Source: Geminicoccaceae bacterium (GTDB taxonomy: Bacteria > Pseudomonadota > Alphaproteobacteria > Geminicoccales > Geminicoccaceae). From it: a stretch of 41,346 nt of DNA. Positions 34,384 to 41,346 of the stretch are shown here, piece by piece. Location of the stretch: assembly GCA_028285265.1 (NCBI GenBank), contig JANQPX010000066.1, positions 1 to 41,346 of the forward strand, in the 5' to 3' direction. How positions within the stretch are numbered: position 1 is the first letter of the stretch; each line of letters begins with the position of its first letter. The notes below the pieces were generated by a model. It searched no databases. It saw only the letters and a list, made by a program, of their open reading frames with translations, and had not been told where the DNA came from. Made by a program: the position numbers and the translations under genes.

Positions 34384-34977
34384 TTACTTCACGGCAAATA
34401 CGCGATGGATCGGCCCGCCACCGCCGGTTCGGGATTTTGTTACAGCTATAATGTTGTTCAGCCATGCGTAACGGGGGTCGCCGGTCTCGAACTGCGGCGC
34501 TGCGCGGAAGTAATAGCGCCAAGCACCCGCCGGATCATCGGGTTTCTCAAGATCGGTCGCGTATTCAGCATCTTCCGGCGCAGACCAGAACCGCCCCTGC
34601 CAATAGACATAGAGTAGAGCGTTGTCGTGCGTCTCCAGGCAAAAGCGCACATCGAGAGCACCTGAGCCGTCTGGGCGAATGCGTACCCAGTCCGCCCCTC
34701 CGTCAGGCACCACGCGTCCGCGCAGCAGGGGGCCTTCGAATTGCCCTCCCTTTACAAGGAAAATCAGGCGCTGACCATCGGGTGTCGGTCCTGCGTCCAG
34801 CGGAGGAAGGTGAATCTGGACATGGGCTTCAAACAAGAACTCTAGCTCAGGCGGACTGTTCGCGTCCCAGCCATCGGGACTGAGCTCAAGACCTTGAGCA
34901 TTGCCACGCCCGACGACTGAGGTTGCTGCATAAAGTCCCGCCCCAACCAGCATACTTCGACGAATTGTGTCTGGCAT
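34384..34977 (-). CDS. DUF3237 family protein with a Tat-like signal
   Basis: A 197-aa protein starting MPDTIRRSMLVGAGLYAATS. The twin arginine followed by a hydrophobic stretch ending near NAQG is a probable Tat or Sec signal peptide, about 29 residues. The mature part is a DUF3237 domain: LEFLFEAHVQIHLPP, DGQRLIFLVKGGQFEGPLLR, then GADWVRIRPDGSGALDVRFC and the C-terminal YAWLNNIIAVTKS. DUF3237 proteins are small beta-barrels of unknown function, sometimes linked to aromatic or ketone metabolism, and normally lack a signal peptide. It diverges from a MarR gene across a region with three operator-like repeats. Confidence 0.88.
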   Translation of the reverse strand: MPDTIRRSMLVGAGLYAATSVVGRGNAQGLELSPDGWDANSPPELEFLFEAHVQIHLPPLDAGPTPDGQRLIFLVKGGQFEGPLLRGRVVPDGGADWVRIRPDGSGALDVRFCLETHDNALLYVYWQGRFWSAPEDAEYATDLEKPDDPAGAWRYYFRAAPQFETGDPRYAWLNNIIAVTKSRTGGGGPIHRVFAVK

Positions 34978-35068
34978 TTGCCGCCCTCCGCTCAGGTCAC
35001 ACCCGATTCGACGAGATGACCGCCCCTCCTCGCGACAACATCGGGTCATCGGTCAGCCTCGCTCTTTG

Positions 35069-35146
35069 ATATGTGCGCGATGCACATATTTTTATTACGT
35101 GCGCAACGCACATATTGTCAAGTTGAAGAATGTGCTCGCCACACAT
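35069..35146. promoter_or_regulatory. Three operator-like inverted repeats between DUF3237 and marR
   Basis: The pattern ATGTGC-N5-GCACAT occurs three times: 35071-35087 (perfect, extended to 8-bp arms at 35069-35089), 35097-35113 (ACGTGC/GCACAT) and 35130-35146 (ATGTGC/ACACAT). The 17-bp spacing and near-symmetry are typical of MarR-family dimer sites, so the MarR protein at 35159 probably binds here and controls both itself and DUF3237. Confidence 0.75.
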
Positions 35147-35158
35147 AGTCTCTGACGG

Positions 35159-35665
35159 ATGATTGACCGTACTGCCAATTTGCTCGGTGTTGTTGGCCTC
35201 GCCGTTGCGGATCGCATCGAGGACACGGCGCGAGACATCCTGAAACACGCTGGTGAAACACCTGCGGCGGTTGTCGTTATCGGATATGGCTGCGGCCCAT
35301 CGAATGATCAGCTGCGACGCATTCTGGGTTTGTCTCATCCAGGAACGGTGCGCCTCGTCGATCGACTGGTGGCTGACGGCCTGGTCGAGCGACGCAAAGG
35401 TCGCGATAAACGCGCTGTTGCGCTTCACCTCAGCGAACAGGGCTTGGCCATTCGTGAGCAACTTCTCAAGGGGCGCCTTGCCGCCCTCAGGCCGCTTCTG
35501 CTGCCGTTAAACAACGCCGAGCAGGAATCCCTTGCAGCACTCATGCACAAAATACTGTCGTCAATGGAGACGACAGACATGGAGCGCCGCACACTCTGCC
35601 GCCTTTGCGACGATCGTGTCTGCAACGACTGCCCAATCCCGGCTGACAAGCAAACGAAGGTGTGA
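35159..35665 (+). CDS. MarR-family regulator with C-terminal cysteine cluster
   Basis: A 168-aa winged-helix protein. The recognition region is NDQLRRILGLSHPGTVRLVD and the wing is DGLVERRKGRDKRAVALHLS, typical of MarR. After the usual dimerisation helix the C terminus adds TLCRLCDDRVCNDCPI, a CxxCx4CxxC pattern that could bind zinc or an iron-sulfur cluster, or act as a thiol redox switch. It starts 12 nt after the third operator-like repeat and is probably autoregulated. Confidence 0.9.
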   Translation: MIDRTANLLGVVGLAVADRIEDTARDILKHAGETPAAVVVIGYGCGPSNDQLRRILGLSHPGTVRLVDRLVADGLVERRKGRDKRAVALHLSEQGLAIREQLLKGRLAALRPLLLPLNNAEQESLAALMHKILSSMETTDMERRTLCRLCDDRVCNDCPIPADKQTKV

Positions 35666-35956
35666 GCACCGGATCTGTGCTGCGTCGGCGTGAGATCTGA
35701 GGATCTAAGTTGCCGTTGACGTCGCGAGCTAGCGGAGAGCGTCTTGCAAGGAAAGGTCAAGGGGTGCCTCAGACTATACAGACTTTGCCACCAGGGCATT
35801 CTTGACGCTGCGATTAGGCTTCCATCAACCAAGCCTGTGAGCTTAAGGCTTCAGTGGCTCGATCTTCGACTTTGACATGAGCCATTCGGTAGTCTGAACG
35901 TGTCAATGGTTTTGTCCGCAGGTGACATGTTGGGTTAGGTCTCTTTGTCCATTTGA

Positions 35957-36407
35957 TCACACGTTCTGAGCCTGAGCACCGCCATGCTGTCTGAAGAAAT
36001 CGTTCATGGCGTCGATGGCCCGATCGACGTCTTCCGCTACATCCTCGAGCGAGACATGGCCGGAGCGTCCACATAGTCAATCCGGCCCGTCACAATCTCG
36101 CGGTCCATCGCCTCGAAATAGCTGGCATTGTTGCCTAGTATGCCTGACGAAGATGCAATGGACTTCTATCTCTTGACCGTCGTGGCGAGTAGCGTCATGT
36201 AGCCGCCGGATGCACAGACGCCGAGGCCAAACGGGTTGTCGCGGCTCACGAAGGGCAAACTACCCATGATACTGATCGCGTCCCGAATGCTCTCGATCTT
36301 GACAAAGGCACTTTCGTTGTTGCGGATCGCGCCTTCGCTATCGCGATAGCCGATGTGATCAAAATCGATGGTGACATAACCCAGCCTCTGTCGAAGTCTT
36401 CCTGCCG
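35957..36407 (-). pseudogene. Decayed alpha/beta hydrolase
   Basis: One minus-strand frame gives GYVTIDFDHIGYRDSEGAIR, then DNPFGLGVCASGGYM, a nucleophile elbow with catalytic serine in CASGG. A TAG at 36166-36168 interrupts it; after the stop the same frame continues (SGILGNNASYFEAMDREIVT). A shifted frame then encodes GHVSLEDVAEDVDRAIDAMN and a normal stop at 35957. The N-terminal part and a middle segment are missing. This matches YcjY-like/dienelactone-hydrolase-type proteins with an in-frame stop, a frameshift and deletions. The 35666-35956 stretch further left shows no gene, only a small AGATC-TGAG-GATCT palindrome near 35690. Confidence 0.8.
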
Positions 36408-36458
36408 ATTAAACTTTTTGAGTGCCACACGTTGACGGAGGACCAAGGAGCTCCACGG

Positions 36459-37853
36459 ATGTCACACAAAGCAACACCCTCACTACTTCGATTCCGTGAG
36501 TGGATGAAAAGTCAGCATGAGGAAGAGAAACGGCAGGCGGAACTCAATCCGTTTTTGGCCAAGGCTCTCGAAAAAGAGAAAATGGAGGGACACCGGATTG
36601 CAATACGAGCGCGTACTGTAGCTTTTGTGTTGCTGGGCGTCCTGCTGCCAATTCTCAATCCCAGCCCATACGTTCTCTACTATGAAGTCGCCATCCTGTT
36701 GTTTATCGTCCTAGGCTGGCTTCAGCTTTGGCTCGCAAGCGTCAGTTATTCTAAGGCCGAATTGGCGCTCATTTTCCTCGATCTCAGCCTATTAACCTTC
36801 CTCATTGTTGTACCAAACCCGTTTCTCAACGAAGAAATCCCGTCCGCTTTCGTCTACCGATTCGACAACTTCATGTATTTTTTCATCTTTCTCGCTCTGG
36901 GCACCTTGGCTTACTCGTGGCGGACCATTTGGGGCATCGGTATCTGGGTGGCAGCGTTGTGGCTGATCGGATTTCTGAGCATTGCTTGGTTTGGTCACAC
37001 AATTCCTGATTTGAGCGAAGCCACAGTGCGCGCCTTTGAAGGTCACAAGGCTGTTGCAGACGAAATGGACCCTAATAGCATTCGCCCTATCAATCGTGTT
37101 CAGGAGATCTTTGTCGTTTTAGTCGTTGCAGCTATCCTCACCCTGAAAGGTTGGCGATCCAATCAGCTCTTGATGCAGCAGGCCAACATAGCTGCTGAAC
37201 GGGCAAACCTCTCTCGTTACTTCCCGTCCAATATGGTCGATCTCCTTGCGTCCACCCATCACGACATAGGAGCGGTCAGAACGCAGAATGTGGCGGTACT
37301 TTTCGCTGACATCGTCGGGTTCACAAAGTTTGCAGAAGAACACTCACCGGAACAGGTGATGGATCTCCTGCGCCATTACCATGCCTTTATAGAGCGTTCG
37401 ATCTTTCAGAACGGCGGCACCTTAGACAAGTATCTAGGAGACGGTGTCATGGCGACCTTTGGCACGCCGGAAGCCACGCCGGGCGACGCCGCCAATGCAC
37501 TGAAAGCCGTGATGCAGCTGATCGAGGAAACGGAAATTTTGAACAAGGAGTTGGAGGCCAAGAGTATCGAGCCTATCAAGGTGTCTATCGGCGTTCACTT
37601 TGGACCTGTCATCCTAGGTGACATAGGGCCCGCCAGACGGTTGGAATTTGCGGTTGTCGGCGACACCGTCAATGTTGCCAGCAGGCTCGAGGCCTCCACG
37701 CGCGAATTGGGATGTCGCTGCGTTGTTAGCGACGAACTGATCCATCAAGCCAGGGATTCCGAAAGCTCGGATACCTCTTACATGGGCTTTTCACCAAGAA
37801 CCCCGATCACATTACGCGGTAGGCAAAATGCTATCAATGTCTGGACTGTCTAA
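36459..37853 (+). CDS. Membrane-bound class III adenylate/guanylate cyclase
   Basis: A 464-aa protein from the ATG at 36459 (MSHKATPSLL), with AAGGAG upstream. A charged cytosolic N terminus (1-50) is followed by about six hydrophobic helices (51-230) and a C-terminal class III cyclase domain (about 270-464). Metal-binding aspartates are D284 (FADIVGFT) and D328 (KYLGDGVMATFG), and the transition-state asparagine and arginine are N405 and R409 (GDTVNVASRL). The substrate-selecting lysine is K324. The partner residue, usually Asp or Thr, is Ala398 (EFAVVGD). It makes cAMP or cGMP in response to an unknown membrane signal. Confidence 0.93.
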   Translation: MSHKATPSLLRFREWMKSQHEEEKRQAELNPFLAKALEKEKMEGHRIAIRARTVAFVLLGVLLPILNPSPYVLYYEVAILLFIVLGWLQLWLASVSYSKAELALIFLDLSLLTFLIVVPNPFLNEEIPSAFVYRFDNFMYFFIFLALGTLAYSWRTIWGIGIWVAALWLIGFLSIAWFGHTIPDLSEATVRAFEGHKAVADEMDPNSIRPINRVQEIFVVLVVAAILTLKGWRSNQLLMQQANIAAERANLSRYFPSNMVDLLASTHHDIGAVRTQNVAVLFADIVGFTKFAEEHSPEQVMDLLRHYHAFIERSIFQNGGTLDKYLGDGVMATFGTPEATPGDAANALKAVMQLIEETEILNKELEAKSIEPIKVSIGVHFGPVILGDIGPARRLEFAVVGDTVNVASRLEASTRELGCRCVVSDELIHQARDSESSDTSYMGFSPRTPITLRGRQNAINVWTV

Positions 37854-37998
37854 GGTGTTCTGTTGCATTCAGTGACAGTGAGATGAGCCTTTGTGCTGCT
37901 CCACGATATCAGCTCAATAAACACCGACGTCGCTCTGTGGATCGTTGATCCGATAGCTAGTTTTCGAGTGAGCCGTGCTCAGGCTAATCGCTCCTCAG

Positions 37999-38151
37999 TT
38001 AGTAGAAATGTTGCATGAGCTTTGCGTTAAGTGACAAGCTAGCAACGAACGGGATCCGCCAAATCTGATCACCATCAAGACCCTCCAGATTGAAGCCAGG
38101 GCCGGTTGCGCGGGCCAGTTCAGTGACTTGCTTGAAGGCGATAGAAGCCAT
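37999..38151 (-). CDS. Possible small ORF (50 aa) in the 37854-38195 gap
   Basis: A complete minus-strand frame encodes MASIAFKQVTELARATGPGF, a glycine-aspartate turn (LEGLDGD) and a C-terminal LSLNAKLMQHFY. It is protein-like in composition and lies 45 bp downstream of the SAP-like gene on the same strand, but it has no recognisable ribosome-binding site. It may be a small gene in that transcript or a remnant. Nothing else is seen in the gap. Confidence 0.3.
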   Translation of the reverse strand: MASIAFKQVTELARATGPGFNLEGLDGDQIWRIPFVASLSLNAKLMQHFY

Positions 38152-38195
38152 TTGTGGATGTGCTAGGCACCTTTTCCATCTGTCGCCAGTTGGAC

Positions 38196-38816
38196 CTAAG
38201 TATTCCGCTTTCCAAACATGTGGCGGTATGTTTCGTAGGTGTTCGGACCAGGTTGGTCCTTAAGCTGCTCCCATGCCTTCATCACTTCAGTACGCGATGC
38301 ACCCGCATTAGCCGGATCATCGCGAAAATCGGTAACGAAATTGTTCATGCGTGCCGATGGGATCTGGGGCAAACGGCCCTCCGTCGTCATTAGCTCATAG
38401 AGGCGATTTGCAAGATCCTGATACGAAAAGCGGCGCTTCCCTTCCTGTTGTTTCCTGCGCCAGTCGTTCAACCAGTACCATTGGCCAGACTTATCCCGCA
38501 GCTCAGGGTGCCTGTCCGCGATTAATGCGCGGAGAAACGCTTTGGTTTTGCCGTCTCCCACGTAGTTCACAACAAGGTTGTCAGCCCGCAACGCATCGCG
38601 CGCTGCCCCTGCTTTGCGCGGAGGAATGAGTTTGTGGCTCGGGACAAGGCCAGTCCGAAGGTACTCCCTGATCAGGCCTTCCAACTCGAGCTTGCGGAAG
38701 TTGCCAACGCGGATGCCGATTTCCCGGGCGAACGACTTGAGCTCGGCTGCATAGAAATACCCGCCGTCGAATTCCTTGACGGTCATTCCAGGGTGGAGTT
38801 TGGAGTTGCCGCGCAT
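38196..38816 (-). CDS. SAP-like domain protein
   Basis: A 206-aa basic protein. The start MRGNSKLHP at 38816 has AAAGGGGAAG just upstream; an in-frame ATG at 38849 with AAGGA is equally possible, and the frame extends to 39053 without support. Residues about 12-55 (EFDGGYFYAAELKSFAREIG, then KLELEGLIREYLRTG) look like a SAP-type helix-extended-helix nucleic-acid-binding motif. The remainder (FSYQDLANRLYELMTTEG, MKAWEQLKDQPG) is helical and matches SAP-containing hypothetical proteins of proteobacteria. A role in DNA or RNA binding is likely but unproven. Neighbours give no hint. Confidence 0.78.
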   Translation of the reverse strand: MRGNSKLHPGMTVKEFDGGYFYAAELKSFAREIGIRVGNFRKLELEGLIREYLRTGLVPSHKLIPPRKAGAARDALRADNLVVNYVGDGKTKAFLRALIADRHPELRDKSGQWYWLNDWRRKQQEGKRRFSYQDLANRLYELMTTEGRLPQIPSARMNNFVTDFRDDPANAGASRTEVMKAWEQLKDQPGPNTYETYRHMFGKRNT

Positions 38817-39150
38817 ATCTTCCCCTTTCTTTCTTGGTATAGCGGCCATCGGAATCCTTGCATCGGCTCTCCACTCTGAACGTTGCGGCGCAAAAGTATC
38901 TCGGATCAGACGCAGAACCGAATTCAGAAGCTCCGCCTTATGCGTTATCGTTCCTGTCCGCTCGCTAACAACCGGCATCCGGGACGTAGTTGAGCTTTCG
39001 ACGATTTGTAGCCAGCATTTAATGAGTGACAGAACGCTGCCGTCGACCAACATAATAGTAGGATCAAGCTTCCAGTCCGTTGCGACAGAATATGCCGTCA
39101 GACAACTGACTTGTCTGCATCGAAAATGGCGACTACTCAGGGGCTGATGA

Positions 39151-39576
39151 ATGGCGGCGGAGGATGACGCAGTGATTGGCTATACGATGGTGGGAACCAA
39201 CGATTTACAGAATGCTTTAACGTTCTATGACCCTCTCTTTGCCGAGATGGGTTTGGATCAGTGCTGGCGTGACCGTTTCGTAGCATGCTGGGGCAAAAAG
39301 GACGACGACACCTACCCACGCTTCTTCGTGTGCCATCCGTTGGATGAGAAACCGGCAACCGTCGGAAACGGCACGATGACGGCGTTCTTGATGAAGGGTC
39401 CAGAGGCAATTGATCGGCTCTATGCGATCGCCATGCAGAAGGGCGGACGAGACGAAGGAAAGCCCGGCCCTCGTCCTCATTATGGGGAGCGATTCTACGG
39501 CGCTTATGTTCGAGATCTCGACGGTAACAAACTTGCCTTCGTCTATTATGGCACTGAGACTGAGCACGACAGTTGA
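39151..39576 (+). CDS. VOC-family (glyoxalase/dioxygenase fold) protein
   Basis: A 141-aa single-domain vicinal-oxygen-chelate protein. It has the first beta-alpha unit (IGYTMVGTNDLQNALTFYDP), a middle RFFVCHPLD strand, a loop rich in glycine and charged residues, and the final YVRDLDGNKLAFVYY motif typical of the second half of the fold. Such proteins dimerise to bind a metal and act as lyases, fosfomycin or bleomycin resistance proteins or dioxygenases. Many stand-alone copies like this have no known substrate. No operon partner is evident. Confidence 0.9.
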   Translation: MAAEDDAVIGYTMVGTNDLQNALTFYDPLFAEMGLDQCWRDRFVACWGKKDDDTYPRFFVCHPLDEKPATVGNGTMTAFLMKGPEAIDRLYAIAMQKGGRDEGKPGPRPHYGERFYGAYVRDLDGNKLAFVYYGTETEHDS

Positions 39577-39860
39577 GGTGTGGTAGCAGGGGGCACTGAT
39601 TGCACGGCATGTCGCCACGTCATGGCGCAGCTCGCGACAGAAATCGCAATGGCTATTGGGACAGTTGCTGGTCAACGTTGCGACATGACGCCTTGAGAGA
39701 CCTTTCCCCTGCCCTGCCTGCCTACGATAGTCAGAATCAACATAACGCGAGATGGAATGCCGCCGGCCATCATCGGTGCCGGATGGTATTGATCGATGGC
39801 GTCATATTGGTGACATCTAGCAACGTCAGCGATCAGCCTGTCGCTTCCAATTTTTGAGTT

Positions 39861-39878
39861 GCCATGTAATAACATTAC
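39861..39878. promoter_or_regulatory. Zur-like operator upstream of the second COG0523 GTPase
   Basis: GCCATGTAATAACATTAC matches 16 of 18 positions of the reverse complement of the site at 16708. It lies 258 bp before the COG0523 start, and a TTGAGT element at 39854 just upstream of it could be a -35 box. This implies zinc control of the GTPase-WD40 pair. Confidence 0.75.
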
Positions 39879-39887
39879 ATTATCGAT

Positions 39888-39906
39888 GTCTGCAGTCAGT
39901 GCAGAC
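39888..39906 (+). other. Hairpin in the predicted leader of the COG0523 gene
   Basis: GTCTGCA (39888-39894) and TGCAGAC (39900-39906) form a perfect 7-bp stem with a 5-nt loop immediately after the Zur-like site. If transcription starts at the Zur-controlled promoter, the hairpin is at the 5' end of a leader of roughly 230 nt. It could also be an operator for another regulator. Confidence 0.4.
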
Positions 39907-39944
39907 GTCTAGGAAATGCGAAGGATACCGACGTGTCTTAGCTG

Positions 39945-40111
39945 TTAGCCTCGGACATGGCTGAACTGATCGTGCAAATCCGCGCCATGGCCGGCCAGCC
40001 TTGTCTGGGCAATCGGTCGCCAACAGTCGCGTGCTCGAACAGATCGTCAATGACCGGCATCAACTTCATTTGACGCGGAACAGACACCTCAAACGCTGGT
40101 GCACGCGTCAA
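39945..40111 (-). pseudogene. Possible gene fragment opposite the COG0523 leader
   Basis: A minus-strand frame encodes about 55 protein-like residues (VPRQMKLMPVIDDLFEHATV, then GDRLPRQGWPAMARI) and ends in a TAA. It has only a TTG or an internal ATG as start and no ribosome-binding site, and it ends near the Zur-like promoter. It is probably the tail of a gene lost by rearrangement; the family is unknown. The rest of the 39577-40136 gap shows no gene. Confidence 0.25.
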
Positions 40112-40136
40112 GTACTTGTATCAAAGGGATTAAACC

Positions 40137-41102
40137 ATGCCTGAACAAGTTCCCGTTACCGTACTCACCGGCTTTTTGGGAGCCGGAAAGACAACACTTC
40201 TCAACCGCATTCTCACCGAGCAACACGGTAAAAAGTACGCCGTCATCGTGAACGAGTTTGGCGAGACAGGAATCGACAATGACCTTGTCGTCAATGCCGA
40301 CGAAGAAGTGTTCGAAATGAATAACGGCTGCATCTGCTGCACAGTCCGAGGAGATCTGATCCGCATCCTGAGCGGACTGATGAAACGTCCCGATAATTTT
40401 GATGCGATTCTCGTCGAAACCACAGGCCTTGCCGACCCTGCGCCGGTCGCGCAAACCTTCTTCGTCGATGCTGAAGTTGAGGAAAAAACGCGGCTAGACG
40501 CCATCGTCACCGTTGCGGATGCACGTCACGTCGAGTCTCAATTGGAAAACAGCCACGAAGCGGCCGAGCAGCTAGCCTTCGCCGATCTCGTGCTCCTGAA
40601 TAAGATCGACCTCGTGGATGCGGAGAGCCTCGCTCGTGTTGAGACACGAATCCGCTCGATGAATCCTTACGCACGCATCGTCCATTCCGAGCGCTGTAGC
40701 GTACCCCTTGACACGGTGCTCGGTCAGCATGCCTTCGATCTCAAGCGCGTGCTCGAGATCGAACCGCACTTTCTCGAAGACGATCACGATCACGAACACG
40801 ACGACGACGTAACGAGCGTCTCGCTGCATGCCGACACCCCGCTCGATCCAGACAAGTTCCAAGAGTGGTTTGGTCGGCTCCTGCAAGAAAAGGGACAGAA
40901 CATTCTGCGCTCAAAGGGCATTCTCGACATCGTCGGCGAGCCCGAACGCTACGTCATCCAAGGTGTTCACATGCTCATGGAAGGCAACTCCATGGGGCCG
41001 TGGCCGGAAGGTGAAGCACGCAAGTCGCGGCTGGTCTTCATTGGGCGTGGGCTCGATGGGATGGGTCTCGAGGAGGGCTTTGCGGCATGCAAAGCGGCCT
41101 GA
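40137..41102 (+). CDS. COG0523 (CobW/G3E) GTPase, second copy
   Basis: A 321-aa GTPase starting MPEQVPVTVL, with AAGGGA upstream. Walker A is GFLGAGKT at 12-19, the CxCC metal motif is C65-x-C67-C68 (NNGCICC), VETTGLADP covers the switch II region and LLNKID gives base specificity. An Asp/His-rich metal-binding segment (DDHDHEHDDD) precedes the CobW C-terminal domain. It belongs to a different COG0523 branch from the 404-aa protein at 20099. The Zur-like operator upstream suggests a zinc metallochaperone expressed in zinc starvation. Its end overlaps the next gene by 16 nt. Confidence 0.93.
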   Translation: MPEQVPVTVLTGFLGAGKTTLLNRILTEQHGKKYAVIVNEFGETGIDNDLVVNADEEVFEMNNGCICCTVRGDLIRILSGLMKRPDNFDAILVETTGLADPAPVAQTFFVDAEVEEKTRLDAIVTVADARHVESQLENSHEAAEQLAFADLVLLNKIDLVDAESLARVETRIRSMNPYARIVHSERCSVPLDTVLGQHAFDLKRVLEIEPHFLEDDHDHEHDDDVTSVSLHADTPLDPDKFQEWFGRLLQEKGQNILRSKGILDIVGEPERYVIQGVHMLMEGNSMGPWPEGEARKSRLVFIGRGLDGMGLEEGFAACKAA

Positions 41103-41346
41103 GCACGGCGAGACGAACCCGCGAGGGCTTCCCACCGAGCCCGCTAGAGGCCACAGGCGCCCGGATCGACACGGGTGCCCATGTCACCGGTGCTGTTGCG
41201 CTCGGAGAGACGGTGGTGACAACCCATGGCGACGGCTGCCTGCGCTTCTTCGAAGGCGATGCTCCGCCAAGAGACGTGACAGCTCATCGCGGCCCGGTCC
41301 TCGTCATGGCGGCAGCAGACGCGACGTCCGTCGGCACCGGCGGGGA
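41087..41346 (+). CDS. WD40-repeat protein, partial (3' end outside window)
   Basis: The frame from the ATG at 41087 is open to the window edge (86 codons). After a short N terminus (MQSGLSTARRTREGF) it reads GAHVTGAVALGETVVTTHGD, then LRFFEGD and HRGPVLVMAAAD, which are degenerate WD40 blades. It overlaps the COG0523 gene by 16 nt, so the two are co-translated. WD40 proteins next to Zur-regulated COG0523 GTPases are a recurrent alphaproteobacterial arrangement as I recall it; the propeller may be a scaffold or client of the GTPase. Confidence 0.75.
   Translation, partial: MQSGLSTARRTREGFPPSPLEATGARIDTGAHVTGAVALGETVVTTHGDGCLRFFEGDAPPRDVTAHRGPVLVMAAADATSVGTGG

Noticed and set aside
39958..40074. 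38-aa plus-strand ORF (MAELIVQIRAMAG) before the COG0523 gene
   Set aside because: No ribosome-binding site, and the opposite strand holds a more protein-like fragment; probably chance.

Overview
The window (41,346 bp) looks like an accessory-rich chromosomal or large-replicon segment of an alphaproteobacterium. The evidence is indirect: moderately high GC coding style, a Fur-type Zur with ZnuABC, two COG0523 GTPases and the DUF1826/DUF1636 proteins that often accompany them, rhizobial-style hypothetical proteins, and a perfect sigma-54 promoter, which excludes the actinobacteria where the same monooxygenase cluster is best known. The species was not identified. || Region 1 (1-7565, minus strand) is a propane-monooxygenase-type soluble di-iron monooxygenase operon: prmA (hydroxylase alpha), prmB (reductase), prmC (hydroxylase beta), prmD (coupling protein), an amidohydrolase, a DUF59/MIP18-type protein, and a GroEL-like chaperonin that runs off the left edge. 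Upstream of prmA lie a textbook -24/-12 promoter and, about 90-115 bp further up, three alternating 7-bp half-sites phased at exactly 10 bp. This is the arrangement expected for a sigma-54 enhancer-binding protein, whose gene is not in the window. || Region 2 (7731-15166) is an uncharacterised block. On the plus strand, tightly packed genes encode two unknown proteins, a coiled-coil protein, a WD40 propeller, a 66-aa protein, a helical protein with an internal duplication, and a GYF-AIM24 protein. A convergent 785-aa protein of unknown function follows. This block is the best candidate for an undescribed system. || Region 3 (15332-25211) is a zinc-starvation region. zur-znuC-znuB-znuA-COG0523 GTPase-DUF1826-class III ADH read leftward, DUF1636 reads rightward from the shared zur promoter, and a NicO-type metal transporter (with a possible small upstream ORF) sits further left. 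Two Zur-like palindromes lie at these promoters. A third precedes a second COG0523 GTPase plus a partial WD40 gene at the right edge (39861-41346). The ADH in the zur operon has lost two of its four structural-zinc cysteines, and an iron-type ADH lies next to it beyond a strong hairpin. || Region 4 (25271-39576) is a mosaic of single oxidoreductase/regulator pairs (aldo-keto reductase/LysR, NAD(P)-binding reductase/LysR, DUF3237/MarR with three operator-like repeats), an RND efflux pump with its lipoprotein adaptor but no outer-membrane channel, a decayed alpha/beta hydrolase, a membrane-bound class III nucleotidyl cyclase, a SAP-like protein and a VOC protein. Start codons were chosen by ribosome-binding sites and overlaps. 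No database search was possible, so family names rest on motif recognition.
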